A stretch of DNA of 64,000 bases from Nematopogon swammerdamellus (lineage: Eukaryota > Arthropoda > Insecta > Lepidoptera > Adelidae): the NCBI GenBank assembly GCA_946902875.1, contig OX336340.1, positions 3,493,739-3,557,738 on the forward strand, written 5' to 3'. Position 1 is the stretch's first letter. Every line of letters begins with the position of its first letter. Below are positions 41,012 to 51,307 of the stretch, in pieces. The translations under genes were made by a program, and so were the position numbers. A model generated the notes under the pieces. The model did no database searches. It saw only the letters and a program-made list of their open reading frames with translations, and was not told the DNA's origin.

Positions 41012-43545
41012 TCATCATCAATACTAATAATAAATCTGTAAGGGATGGTCATGGAGTAAGTTACTTTGCTTCATAAAACAAAATTATACGTGCTTGTTCT
41101 AAGTTTCATCAAATTCTGATGATCGATTTAAGAGTTATGGAGGAACATACTACATACAGTAAAAATTTCTAAAAATCGTCAAATTAGTTTTAATATCATA
41201 CATAGAGTCTACAAATTCAATGTCTCATAAAATACTAAATTTGTAGACTCTATGTAACCCTGTACAAGTTTTTACTACCTAATTGATTGTAACTGTAAAG
41301 ATGTTGATTCTATAATAAATAAATAAATAAATAAAGTATGATACTAAAACTAATTTGGCGAATTTGACAAATTCGATATCTCATACATAAGATACTAAAT
41401 TTGTAGACTCTATGTATAATACTAAAACAAATTTAACGAATTTGAGAAATTCAGTATCTCATCATAAGATACTGAATTTGTAAACTCTATGTAAGTATGA
41501 TAGTAAAACTAATTTGACAAATTTGACAAATTCAGTATCTCATACATAAGATACTGAATTTGTAAACTCTATGTTTGATACTAAAACTAATTTTACGAAT
41601 TTGACAAATTCAGTATCTCATAAGATACTGAATTTTTAGACTCTATGTAAGTATGATAGTAAAACTAATTTGACAAATTTGACAAATTCAGTATCTCATA
41701 CACAAGATACTGAATTTGTAAACTCTATGTTTGATACTAAAACTAATTTTACGAATTTGACAAATTCAGTATCTCATAAGATACTGAATTTTTAGACTCT
41801 ATGTAAGTTTGATAGTAAAACTAATTTGACGAATTTGACAAATTCCGTATCTCATAAGATACTGAATTTGTAGACTCTATGTAAGTATGATAGTAAAACT
41901 AATTTGACGAATTTGACAAATTCCGTATCTCATAAGATACTGAATTTGTAGACTCTATGTAAGTATGATAGTAAAACTAATTTGACAAATTTGACAAATT
42001 CAGTATCTCATACATAAGATACTGAATTTGTAAACTCTATGTTTGATACTAAAACTAATTTTACGAATTTGACAAATTCAGTATCTCATAAGATACTGAA
42101 TTTTTAGACTCTATGTAAGTATGATAGTAAAACTAATTTGACAAATTTGACAAATTCAGTATCTCATACATAAGATACTGAATTTGTAAACTCTATGTTT
42201 GATACTAAAACTAATTTTACGAATTTGACAAATTCAGTACCTCATAAGATACTGAATTTTTAGACTCTATGTGAGTTTGATAGTAAAACTAATTTGACGA
42301 ATTTGACTAATTCCGTATCTCATAAGATACTGAATTTGTAGACTCTATGTAAGTATGATAGTAAAACTAATTTGACGAATTTGACAAATTCCGTATCTCA
42401 TAAGATACTGAATTTGTAGACTCTATGTAAGTATGATAGTAAAACTAATTTGACAAATTTGACAAATTCAGTATCTCATACATAAGATACTGAATTTGTA
42501 AACTCTATGTTTGATACTAAAACTAATTTTACGAATTTGACAAATTCAGTATCTCATAAGATACTGAATTTTTAGACTCTATGTAAGTATGATAGTAAAA
42601 CTAATTTGACAAATTTGACAAATTCAGTATCTCATACATAAGATACTGAATTTGTAAACTCTATGTTTGATACTAAAACTAATTTTACGAATTTGACAAA
42701 TTCAGTACCTCATAAGATACTGAATTTTTAGACTCTATGTAAGTTTGATAGTAAAACTAATTTGACGAATTTGACTAATTCCGTATCTCATAAGATACTG
42801 AATTTGTAGACTCTATGTAAGTATGATAGTAAAACTAATTTGACGAATTTGACAAATTCCGTATCTCATAAGATACTGAATTTGTAGACTCTATGTAAGT
42901 ATGATAGTAAAACTAATTTGACAAATTTGACAAATTCAGTATCTCATACATAAGATACTGAATTTGTAAACTCTATGTTTGATACTAAAACAAATTTTAC
43001 GAATTTGACAAATTCAGTATCTCATAAGATACTGAATTTTTAAACTCTATGTAAGTATGATAGTAAAACTAATTTGACAAATTTGACAAATTCAGTATCT
43101 CATACATAAGATACTGAATTTGTAAACTCTATGTTTGATACTAAAACTAATTTTACGAATTTGACAAATTCAGTATCTCATAAGATACTGAATTTTTAGA
43201 CTCTATGTAAGTATGATAGTAAAACTAATTTGACGAATTTGACAAATTCCGTATCTCATAAGATACTGAATTTGTAGACTCTATGTATGATACTAAAACT
43301 AATTTGACGATTTTTAGAAATCTTTTCTGTATGTATGTATGTTCCTCCATAACTCTTAAACCGATCATCAGAATTTGATGATACTTAGTACAAGCACATA
43401 TATAAGGGACACAGGATAGGCAAAATATTGTTACGCTAAGATGTGGCTCTCATACAAACCCAAATAAAGGTACGGTAGCGGGTTTACTTACTTCCTTCTT
43501 TTTAAATACGAATTTCACGCGAGCGAAGCCGCGGGCAAAAGCTAG
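41012..43545 (+). mobile_element. Helitron-like element carrying an expanded satellite
   Basis: The left part (TCATCATCAATACTAATAAT, AAATCTGTAAGGGATGGTCA) and right part (GTTCCTCCATAACTCTTAAA, GGGACACAGGATAGGC, GCGAGCGAAGCCGCGGGC and AAAAGCTAG then T) match the 530-bp copy at 47401-47930. The 5' TC and 3' CTAG with an A/T-flanked insertion point fit Helitrons; no Rep/helicase is encoded. About 2.1 kb of palindromic satellite replaces a short segment of the compact copy. Confidence 0.65.
41190..43290. repeat. 78-bp palindromic satellite, 468-bp higher-order period
   Basis: About 26 monomers. Each holds a perfect palindrome, AAATTCAGTATCT and AGATACTGAATTT around CATA or CATACATA, plus a TAGACTCTATG and GATAGTAAAACTAATTTGAC spacer. 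Marker variants (GTAAGTTTGA at 41803, 42271 and 42739) recur every 468 bp, that is every six monomers, showing block amplification. Confidence 0.95.
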
Positions 43546-45208
43546 TATTAATAGTATAAAAACGTACAGTAATCTTGCCGAGAGTAGCCCGACTATCTTC
43601 CAGGCGCTTTTTCTCCGTGAAGTTTCATTTACGACTGGGAAACGTTATTACGTGCAAAGTAACAATGTCACGGTTACGACCGGACCAGCTATCAATGAAT
43701 AATACATTTTATCACACATACAATAAGACGGATCCAATAATTCAGATAGAACGGAGATAAGATAAAGTAAAAGAATCCATTTTTTTAAAGATACCGAATT
43801 TATACAAACACTAGCTTTTGCCCGCGGCTTCGCCCGCAGTATTATTTTTTATTTTTTTATTTATTTATTAGGAAACTTAACAGCTAACTTAAGATCTATT
43901 ACATACATATAAAGAAAAAACTTATAAGGCCAATTAGAAAGTTTCACGATTTACAAAATACAATATGTACATTAACGTCGTGCTAAGTAAAAGAAGGAAA
44001 AAAAAAACAAGGTAAACAAAATAACAGAAAAAATACAACTAAACACAAACATAAATAAATTTTGTTCTATTTAATTTAATCCTTGAGGACGTGCATGTGT
44101 GAATGAGAGGGTGTGTATGTGTGTATGAGGGTGTTGGGTGTGTGTGTGTGTGTGTGGGATGGCAGGGTGTGTTTGTGTGTGTGTATGTGATTTTTTTTTT
44201 TTTTGTGGTGTGTATAACTGGTGTTCGCGACACAATAAAGGTAAAACAAAATTCGAAACGACAGATAACTTACGTTTTCACGTCTAGTGGTTTTTATAGA
44301 GTATACTCGGTTTAATAGCAAATCCGATTTAAACGCAATATTATAATATAAATGATCGCTTCTCTTATATTCTCTCTCTCTCCCGTTCATACTACACTTT
44401 TATTTGATACTGCTCAGTCCTAGTGCTATTTATTAGTGATGGTATATAGCACAGAACTCCCATTTCTCTGATCTGTGGTATAGTGAGCCTCAAGAACTAC
44501 TCTATCCATTGGTGCAAACAGCATCAAAATATGTTCAATGGTTCCGGAGTTTACCTCAAACATACATACAGACGTTCCCTTTTATAAGAAGTAGAGATAG
44601 AGATATATATTTAAGGTTCCGAAGCCGGCGATAGACAGGGACCACGCAGGGGCTCTTGTAAAGTAGGTCAGGTTGCTGTCCGTCCGTCCGTCCATCCGTC
44701 CGCCTTTCTGTCAGTCTCATGAGCGGTCTGAGGTGATTACTTCGAAACAAAAAGCTCAATAAATTTTATTTTATTTTATTTTATTATTGTGATAACACCC
44801 ATATGCATAACAATATTACAAACAACAATACAAAATACAGTAATTGACAAGGAAAATAATACAAATTTCAAATAATCTCACACTTAAAAACATACAATTG
44901 AAATTTAAAATTGAGTTTAATAAATTATTAAATCTAAAAAAAATTCAATAAAGTAGTCCATTTAATCCTTGCGGCATATAAAAGCAATTTTGAAGTTTGT
45001 ATCATAAAACGATATAGAGAAAATAACATTCTTGTGAACTGCGGCGGCCTCGCAAGTAGGAAATGACTACGAAACCCTCTGTGTGTGAACATAGTTCACA
45101 CTTGACAGGTTTTTATCTTTGACCTTGGATTAAAATATTTTAATCTCGGGAATAATTAAGATATTTTTTGTTATTGTTTATGATTGTACGTTATAATATT
45201 TGTACTTT
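43546..45208. other. AT-rich stretch with microsatellites and repeat ends
   Basis: A - strand Helitron-like end (CTAGCTTTTGCCCGCGGCTT) starts at 43811. A TG-rich microsatellite lies at 44098-44190. A GTCCGTCCGTCC run and surrounding AAGGTTCCGA words are at 44600-44720. No gene is supportable. Confidence 0.45.
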
Positions 45209-45410
45209 AACCCAACCTAACCTAACCTAACGTAACCTAACCTAACCTAACCTAACCTAACCTAACCTAACCTAACCTAACCTAACCTAACCTAATCTAA
45301 CCTAACCTAACCTAACCTAACCTAACCTAACCTAACCTAACCTAACCTGACCTAACCTAACCTAACCTAACCTAACCTAACCTTACCTAACCTAACCTAA
45401 CCCAACCCAA
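45209..45410. repeat. Interstitial insect telomere repeat (CCTAA/TTAGG)n
   Basis: About 40 near-perfect copies of CCTAA, the complement of the insect telomere unit TTAGG, with a few variant units (CGTAA, CTTAC, CCTGA, CCCAA), mostly near the ends. Ordinary sequence continues on both sides, so this is not the chromosome end as assembled. No TRAS- or SART-like element is recognised next to it. Confidence 0.95.
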
Positions 45411-45454
45411 TTACCGTAGATAATATTATAAACGTTTTTTAAAATAGTTCGTGT

Positions 45455-45715
45455 GGGTACGGTACGAAAAAAGAATATCCCCACTGCATCTCTCCCCGCG
45501 CATGTCGTAAAAGGCGACTAAGGGATAAGGGCAAGATGCCGTGGTAAAGGGCGACAGGCTGGCCACCTCTCACCTTGGCGCGGTACTTCCACCGAGTCAT
45601 GCAGCAGGTGGGTCTTCCTTCGTGCCTTACACGCTGCTTGATACATATCTTGCCCGAATACTTTGCGAAACGTGGTGGTCCGTGTTGTGCTGTAATTTAT
45701 CAGAGCCGTAAAAAT
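45455..45715 (+). mobile_element. Retroposon family B, 3'-truncated
   Basis: From GTGTGGGTACGGTACG through AAGAATATCCCCACTGCATC, GTCGTAAAAGGCGACTAAGG and AATACTTTGCGAAACGTGGT to TGTGCTGTAATTTATCAGAG, where it stops before the inverted 3' half of the hairpin. It starts about 45 bp from the telomere-repeat array. Confidence 0.75.
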
Positions 45716-45914
45716 TTTTTTCCAATCAACCCGTGGACCCGTGGCCATGTAATCCGAACCGAGGGGCAGCTGGTGAAGGTAAGCACGACATGTATTTTTA
45801 ATTTCGCAATTATTCTTAAATAACGAAAAGTGATTTCATAATTCGTATGCATTGTCAAGTTCAAACTGCGCATAAAGTAGACGGAAATTACATAAATCAT
45901 AAAGATATACTTAC

Positions 45915-46290
45915 GAGGCGAGCCAGCGCCGCGCCGCCCCGAAAGCGATCGATGAGATAGCACCGGGCTGAACGCTTCACGCCACTCCGTCCGTATCTGT
46001 AGGTACCACGCCAGCCCACACGGCTATCAAGCCCCAGTCAAGTTTGAGGCCGAAGCGCACGCGAGCCAAAAAGTAAGGCCGCGTTCTAACTAGAAGAGCG
46101 AAGGTGAATTCGCGAATGCAGTGTTCGACGCCAGCAGTCGGTCACTGCGAAGGACAAAGTGACCTCGGAGCTCTTCACTGACTGTCAGCCGGCCACGGCG
46201 ACTGCCCTATTTTTTTTACATAGGGCGGACAAAGTGACGGCAGGCCTCGCGCGGAAGCCGCGCAAAAAAGACCAGTTGCGGTATGAGTCT
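45915..46290 (-). promoter_or_regulatory. GC-rich island with - strand donor: candidate alternative first exon
   Basis: On the - strand the sequence GGCGCGGCGCTGGCTCGCCT ends in C|GTAAGTATA, with the exon edge at 45915. The 370 bp upstream is much richer in GC and CpG than its surroundings. No ATG lies in the 100 bases before the donor, so it would be a 5' UTR exon. It is the second candidate promoter upstream of the FAM13-like exons; both could be unrelated to that gene. Confidence 0.3.
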
Positions 46291-46299
46291 TTTACCTTA

Positions 46300-46710
46300 G
46301 ATTTTTAGGGTTCCGTATCCGGTACGGGACCCTATTACCAAGCGTACGCCATCTGTCTGTCTGCCTGTCTGTCCGTCCGTCCGTCTGTCTGTCCGAGGGC
46401 TGTATCTCTTGAACCGTAATAGGTAGCCCGTTGAAATTTTCACAGAATATGTGTTGTTATGGCCGATATAACAACAAATAATAAAAATAAGAAAAAGTAA
46501 AAAATTCACGGGGATTCCCATAGAAGAAACCAAAAAGGGTATGCGCGCGCGCCATCTACCGAATAGATTGTGAAGCATTTTAACTAATCATGACATTTAA
46601 CTAATATGAAGTATTTCATAACACGTCATAGATGGCGTGAGTGGCGCTAACCATGACATGGCGATAAGGAACCCTCGGTACGCGAGTTCGACTCGCACTT
46701 GCCCGGTTTT
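46300..46710 (+). repeat. Dispersed repeat of the AGGGTTCCGT type
   Basis: AGGGTTCCGTATCCGGTACG, a CTGTCTGTCC run, TCTTGAACCGTAATAGGTAG, CGTTGAAATTTTCACAG and the end TACGCGAGTTCGACTCGCAC with TTGCCCGG. Same layout as 19315-19860. Confidence 0.6.
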
Positions 46711-47400
46711 TACCGTTTTTCCTTCGCAGATTCCAGATTCCAGAGAGAAAGCATTGGGCAGTAGGACAACGCAAACCGCAGCCAAGCCGTGGAGACAGGT
46801 GGACGCTGAAATCTGTCCACACTTCTACCATCATCCGGTACACTGGATTATAAATAATTTCCTCCCATTACAAAGTCTGTTTGTTTGTCTGTTCGCAACG
46901 GCTGAACTGCTTTCCGTACAGTTTTCACAAAAAGAAATCTGACTATTATCTCGGGGTGGTTATTTTGAATTCGCACCTACAACTTCGATCGTTCGTCCCC
47001 GACATTCTTCATTGCTGGTGCAGTCGGAACGCACCTTTAGCTTGGCTTATAAAATATAATCTTATTGATTCAGTGGTTCCGAGTTTACTTTCAAATTGCC
47101 CGATACTACTAGGAACGCTGATGCGCTGTCTCAATATGATATTGGATTGATATTGACTGTGTACATAAGAAGTTCTTGTCACGAACGGAGTCAAAAATAT
47201 TGAGCAATTTCAATCTCTATTGTGCAGGTAATAAGGTTCATGTACGTAGGATCTTATTTCAGACACGCACTCTACATTATTGGACATACAGATGCCTATC
47301 ATGGATCACATTTTACTTATAGAACCAGTGTATAGAACGAGCTGTCTAGCAGGTAATAAAACTGTGTGCTGTAACAACCACAATCATCATCAATCATCAA

Positions 47401-47930
47401 TCATCATCAATACTAATAATAAATCTGTAAGGGATGGTCATGGAGTAAGTTGCTTTGTTTTTTGAGATATTGCGTTTGCAGACTCTGTGTATGATACTAA
47501 AACTAAATTTACGATTTTTAGAAATCATTTCTGTATGTATGTATGTTCCACCATAACTCTTAAACCGATGATCAGAATTCGATGAAACTTAGTACAAGCA
47601 CATTTTACAATACGGGACACAGGATAGGCTAAATAAAATTTAGTTTCGTTTACGCTAAGATGTGGCTCTCATATAAACCGAGTTGTTTCGCGCGCCGAAA
47701 TAAAGGTACGGTAGCGTGCTTACTTACTTTCTTTTCTTTTTTAGGTTAGTTTTAATTTTAGGTTAATTTTAGTTTTTAACTTAGTTATATTTTATATTAG
47801 TTTAGCTTAGATAATTAGTTTAATTTTTATTGTATCTTAATTTTTTGGTTGTTTAATAAATACACTATATACTTACTTTCTTCTTTTCAAATACGAATTT
47901 CATGCGAGCGAAGCCGCGGGCAAAAGCTAG
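47401..47930 (+). mobile_element. Helitron-like element, compact copy with a 136-bp insert
   Basis: It starts TCATCATCAATACTAATAAT and ends GCCGCGGGCAAAAGCTAG, then T. The middle has a single TTGCAGACTCTGTGTATGAT segment where the copy at 41012 has about 26 palindromic monomers. A 136-bp insertion (47734-47869) is flanked by TACTTACTTTCTT at 47721-47733 and 47870-47882. Confidence 0.65.
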
Positions 47931-48034
47931 TATAAAATAAAATAAAAGGTTCCGTACCTCAAAAGGCGAAATTACTGAACCCTTATAGGATCACTTCGTT
48001 GTCCGTCTGTCTGTCTGGCTGTATGTCTGTCAAG

Positions 48035-48180
48035 GTTTTTTTTTATAGCAACTGACACGGTTGGCTACATCACCTACAACATCCGTGATATGAGCCCATA
48101 ACACCGGGTGAACTTGGTGCCACGTCAGTGCTTCCCTTCGGTCGTGCCGGCCACACTGAACTGGGCGGACAACACATACT
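48035..48180 (-). mobile_element. SINE family A tail half
   Basis: A T-run, then CAACTGACACGGTTGGCTAC, AACACCGGGTGAACTTGGTG, CACGTCAGTGCTTCCCTTCG and CACTGAACTGGGCGGACAAC, stopping inside the body. Confidence 0.75.
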
Positions 48181-48215
48181 ACTCGTATTTTAAATGCTCC
48201 AAACCATCGATACTC

Positions 48216-48574
48216 CAAACAGCCAACATCATGATGATGTCATCATCTCCGAGACGGTGCCATATCAGACATCCCTTTGGACTAAGGGATATGACTCCCT
48301 TCTTATATTACTAGGTGGTAGGGTTTAACCCGCCCGGTTTGGTACCACCGCACTGAATGAAAAGTCGGTCGAAACGGCTATGTAAATACCGTATTTACAT
48401 AGCCGTTTCGACGGACTTTTCATTCAGTGCGGTGTTACCAACCCGGGCGGGTTAAACCCTACCACCTAGTAATATAAGAAGGGAGTCATATCCCTTAGTC
48501 CAAAAGTCCAAAGGGATGTCTCTGATATGGCACCGTCTCGGAGATGATGACATCATCATGATGTTGGCTGTTTG
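48216..48574. repeat. Long palindrome built from SINE and LINE sequence
   Basis: 48216-48389 and 48393-48574 are inverted copies, near perfect over about 175 bp, apart from an 8-base extra segment on the right and a few changes. Each arm holds CAGCCAACATCATGATGATG, CCGAGACGGTGCCATATCAG and the family A start TAGGGTTTAACCCGCCCGG to GGCTATGTAAATAC. The centre is almost without spacer (GTAAATACCGTATTTAC). Confidence 0.92.
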
Positions 48575-48577
48575 AAG

Positions 48578-48812
48578 CATGCACGGTTCTTTAAGTATTT
48601 TATTCACAGAACCGGGAAAACGTGGAACGCACTCCCTGGCCATCTATTTCCTCCCAAGTACAGCCTGGGGTTTTTCAAAAGGGGCGTGAAATGGCTCCTG
48701 TCAGGCCGGCATGTCATTCACAATCCCCGTGCATCACAGAATTTCCATGGGCATGGTTAGACACCCACTTGTACGTGAAACGATGCCATATGTCGCGCAA
48801 TAAAAAAAAAAA
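48578..48812 (+). pseudogene. LINE 3' end (FKRGV family)
   Basis: The frame reads FFKYFIHRTGKTWNALPGHL, FPPKYSLGFFKRGVKWLLSG, RHVIHNPRASQNFHGHG and a stop, then a 3' segment ending in ATGTCGCGCAATAAAAAAAA. This is the last about 60 residues of a LINE protein; everything upstream is missing. It is the best preserved end of this family here. Confidence 0.75.
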
Positions 48813-48887
48813 CATGTCCTCTGACCTCTCTGACTCAGCCACTCATATCGGATTTTTTATCTTTGTACAGTATCCGGCAGTAAATAA

Positions 48888-49467
48888 TTTACATCGAGCT
48901 TTAGAAAGAGACAATGCGGTTGTAGAGCTTCGTCCCATTGGCGTATATAGAGGGGGGGCCGGGTGGGCACGGCCCACCCCAGAATTGTCTGGTGCCCACC
49001 CCAGGATGTTGGGTTGCCAACCCAAAATTCTAGGGTGGGCACTTAAATAATTGCACACAAAAACACTTAAATAATCTACAACTGAGGAATCAACATAAAA
49101 TTCCATTTCCATCCAGGTAATCAAAATATACACTTAAATTTTTTTTAAATTTAATTTTACGCAGTGACTATTTATACGGGTACTGGATAAATAATTTATA
49201 ATTAATTGTCCGGCTTTAATTTTATTTAGGTAAAGAAACTCTCCGAAATCAATGGTCAAAATACGGCTCAACACTTCAAGTTCAAATTACCTACTTTTAT
49301 TGCGTAGGTACATCGGTCATCGCTTTTCAGGGGCCAGGCCCACCCTGGAAAATAATCCTAGATACGCCAATGGTCGTCCCTGTCGCACAGAGACGTGCGA
49401 GTTCGTGCGGCAGAGACGACGCTCTACAAGCGGATTGTCTCTTTTTAAAGCTCGATGTGCATAATAC
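48888..49467. mobile_element. Foldback element (GAGCTTTAGAAAGAG family) split by another element
   Basis: The left arm (ATCGAGCTTTAGAAAGAGAC, TGCGGTTGTAGAGC) is at 48895-48936. The right part (TCGTCCCTGTCGCACAGAGA, ACGCTCTACAAGCGGATTGT, CTCTTTTTAAAGCTCGATG) is at 49374-49467. Removing 48937-49373 gives the arrangement at 9842-9959. Confidence 0.85.
48937..49373. mobile_element. Nested element with inverted ends and 7-bp target duplication
   Basis: The ends ATTGGCGTATATAG and CTAGATACGCCAAT(GG) are inverted repeats, and TCGTCCC is repeated at 48930-48936 and 49374-49380. The 437-bp element contains several CCCACCCCAG / GGGTGGGCAC words near its ends. No ORF of note. Confidence 0.8.
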
Positions 49468-50084
49468 AGGGTGATTCAGGATAGGGTTTCGTAACTTCAG
49501 GGTTCGAAAGGGGTCTATATTTGAAGACGAAAATCTCTGAAACTTTTTCCCAAATTCGGTCATTTTATAGTACTTTTTGGTGAAAATCGTTTCATCGAGC
49601 TTTGGTGGACGGTTAAAGTCCACCTTTATTAAATAAACATAAAATGACTAACTTACATGCTTAACTAGTAACTTCATGTAGGTAAATTCCAAACACTTAA
49701 ATTTGAATGACATCAAAAGAAAAAGGGGACTGGCTAGGTCATTGCACTCCCTAAACCTAAACAGCAATGTTGCCAAATCTCACTGTCCATCGAGTTTTTA
49801 TTACAATTTTAAATTTTTGTATGTAAAAAAAATGCGCAATTTCGATTTGAGTTTTTTGAGATTTTTTTCTTCTAATAATGAGTACTTTCTATTCCTGAAG
49901 TTTCTCAAGCCTATCCTGAAACAGGCTGTATAACGTCCGGTACTGTATCCTATTTAGCCACCTTCTACAGGGTGGTGTAACGGCCACTACATTAAATTTA
50001 GGAAATGATTATTGGGATCAATAGTAACACAAAAGTCAAATAACGTTTTTCTGAATTCCCTTTAAATAAAATGTTACAGTTTTC

Positions 50085-50340
50085 ATACAAACGAATTGAT
50101 TAATTTAGTGTAAAAAGGATCTAATTTTCCCCACGAAGAACGTGGGAATGAAAGGCGCGCGGTGAGTGAGCGAGCAAGGACGAGTGCGCGGGGCGAGGAA
50201 ATGCACGGCGGCGCGGGTGTGAGTTTTTCGACCCCGACCATTCCCGCGCCAGCGCCCTCGCCCCGCGCGCGCGTCAAATTAGACTTGACGAAAAAATAAA
50301 ATTCTAAAATTAATATCTCCAAAACTAGACACTTTAGAGA
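50085..50340. other. GC-rich dispersed-repeat-like segment
   Basis: CGCGCGGTGAGTGAGCGAGC and GCGCCAGCGCCCTCGCCCCG lie in otherwise AT-rich DNA. The edges resemble those of the CAGGGTGGTGTAACGGCCAC element starting near 49968, so it may be the interior of a DNA element. No coding exon is supportable. Confidence 0.35.
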
Positions 50341-50407
50341 AAAACTTTATGTCCTTTTTAACCCCTGACGTAAAAAACGGAGGGGTGTTATAAGTTTGAC
50401 GTGTGTG

Positions 50408-50438
<31 letters not shown>

Positions 50439-50659
50439 CTGTCTGTGGCATCGTAGCTCCCAAACGGATGAACCGATTTGGATCCGGTTTTTTTTATTAG
50501 GAAGCTTGTTTAATCGGGATCGTTCTTAGCTATGTTTGTAATCAAGTAATAAAGTAATTAAGTAATAAAAAAATAATTATCTTAAAAAGTGGACCGATTT
50601 GCATGCGGTTTTTTTTTAAAAAGCTTGAAATAAAAGTTAAATTACAAATTTAAAAAACC

Positions 50660-50832
50660 CCTGACTCTTAAAAAGTCAAAAATAATTTCCGTTTACTTAG
50701 GAGTCGGGAGACCGCTAAGTAAATTAAATATAAAGACTCAATGGTTGCGCGGGAATTTACTTAGCGGTACACCGACTCCTTTAAGTACCTAAGTAAACGG
50801 AAATAATTTTTGACTTTTTAAGAGTCGGGGGT
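50660..50832. mobile_element. Foldback hairpin element
   Basis: CCCTGACTCTTAAAAAGTCA, AAATAATTTCCGTTTACTTA and GGAGTCGG are followed by the inverted copies CCGACTCC, AAGTAAACGGAAATAATTTT and TGACTTTTTAAGAGTCGGGG. The inner arms ACCGCTAAGTAAATT and AATTTACTTAGCGGT also pair. A TG microsatellite lies at 50401-50442. Confidence 0.85.
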
Positions 50833-51307
50833 TTTTTCCTTGAAAAAACATGCGCATTGCGCTGGCGAAATTAATGTACTGACCGTTACAACACTCTGTA
50901 TATTCGGGGTACAATGTCGATAAAGATTCGCCTTCATTCCAGCGGTGAGCGAGTTTAGGAGGCTGGAACTCGCTACAGCCTTGACAGAAAAACTCCCTAA
51001 ATTTCCCGCCTCGCGTCCTTGACGCCTCCACCGGGGGGGAGCGGTTGTATAACGCAGCAAGTTTAATGAGGGCGCGCAATACCCCCGCACGTCCCCGAAA
51101 CGTTCTCAATTTTCGCAGGCGCTGGTCGCTGTGACGCCTCGCCAGTTCGGTTGGGTAGTGACACGTGTAGGCGACCGAGCCCCGGATACCCAGATCGAAA
51201 TACTTTTCGTGGGTATTTGTAACTGCGTAGTAACTACAGATATAACCTTCGTTTTATCTTTGAGAAATATTTGCGTACCTACGTCCTTAGACGGAATACT
51301 TACCTCC

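Noticed and set aside
41190..43290. CRISPR array
   Set aside because: Repeats and spacers are equally conserved and form a 78-bp satellite in a eukaryotic genome; there are no cas genes.
45209..45410. True chromosome end
   Set aside because: More than 18 kb of ordinary sequence follows on one side and 45 kb precedes it, with no long terminal array.
50789..51109. 106-codon - strand ORF
   Set aside because: It starts inside a foldback element and overlaps a second frame on the same strand; no recognisable domain.
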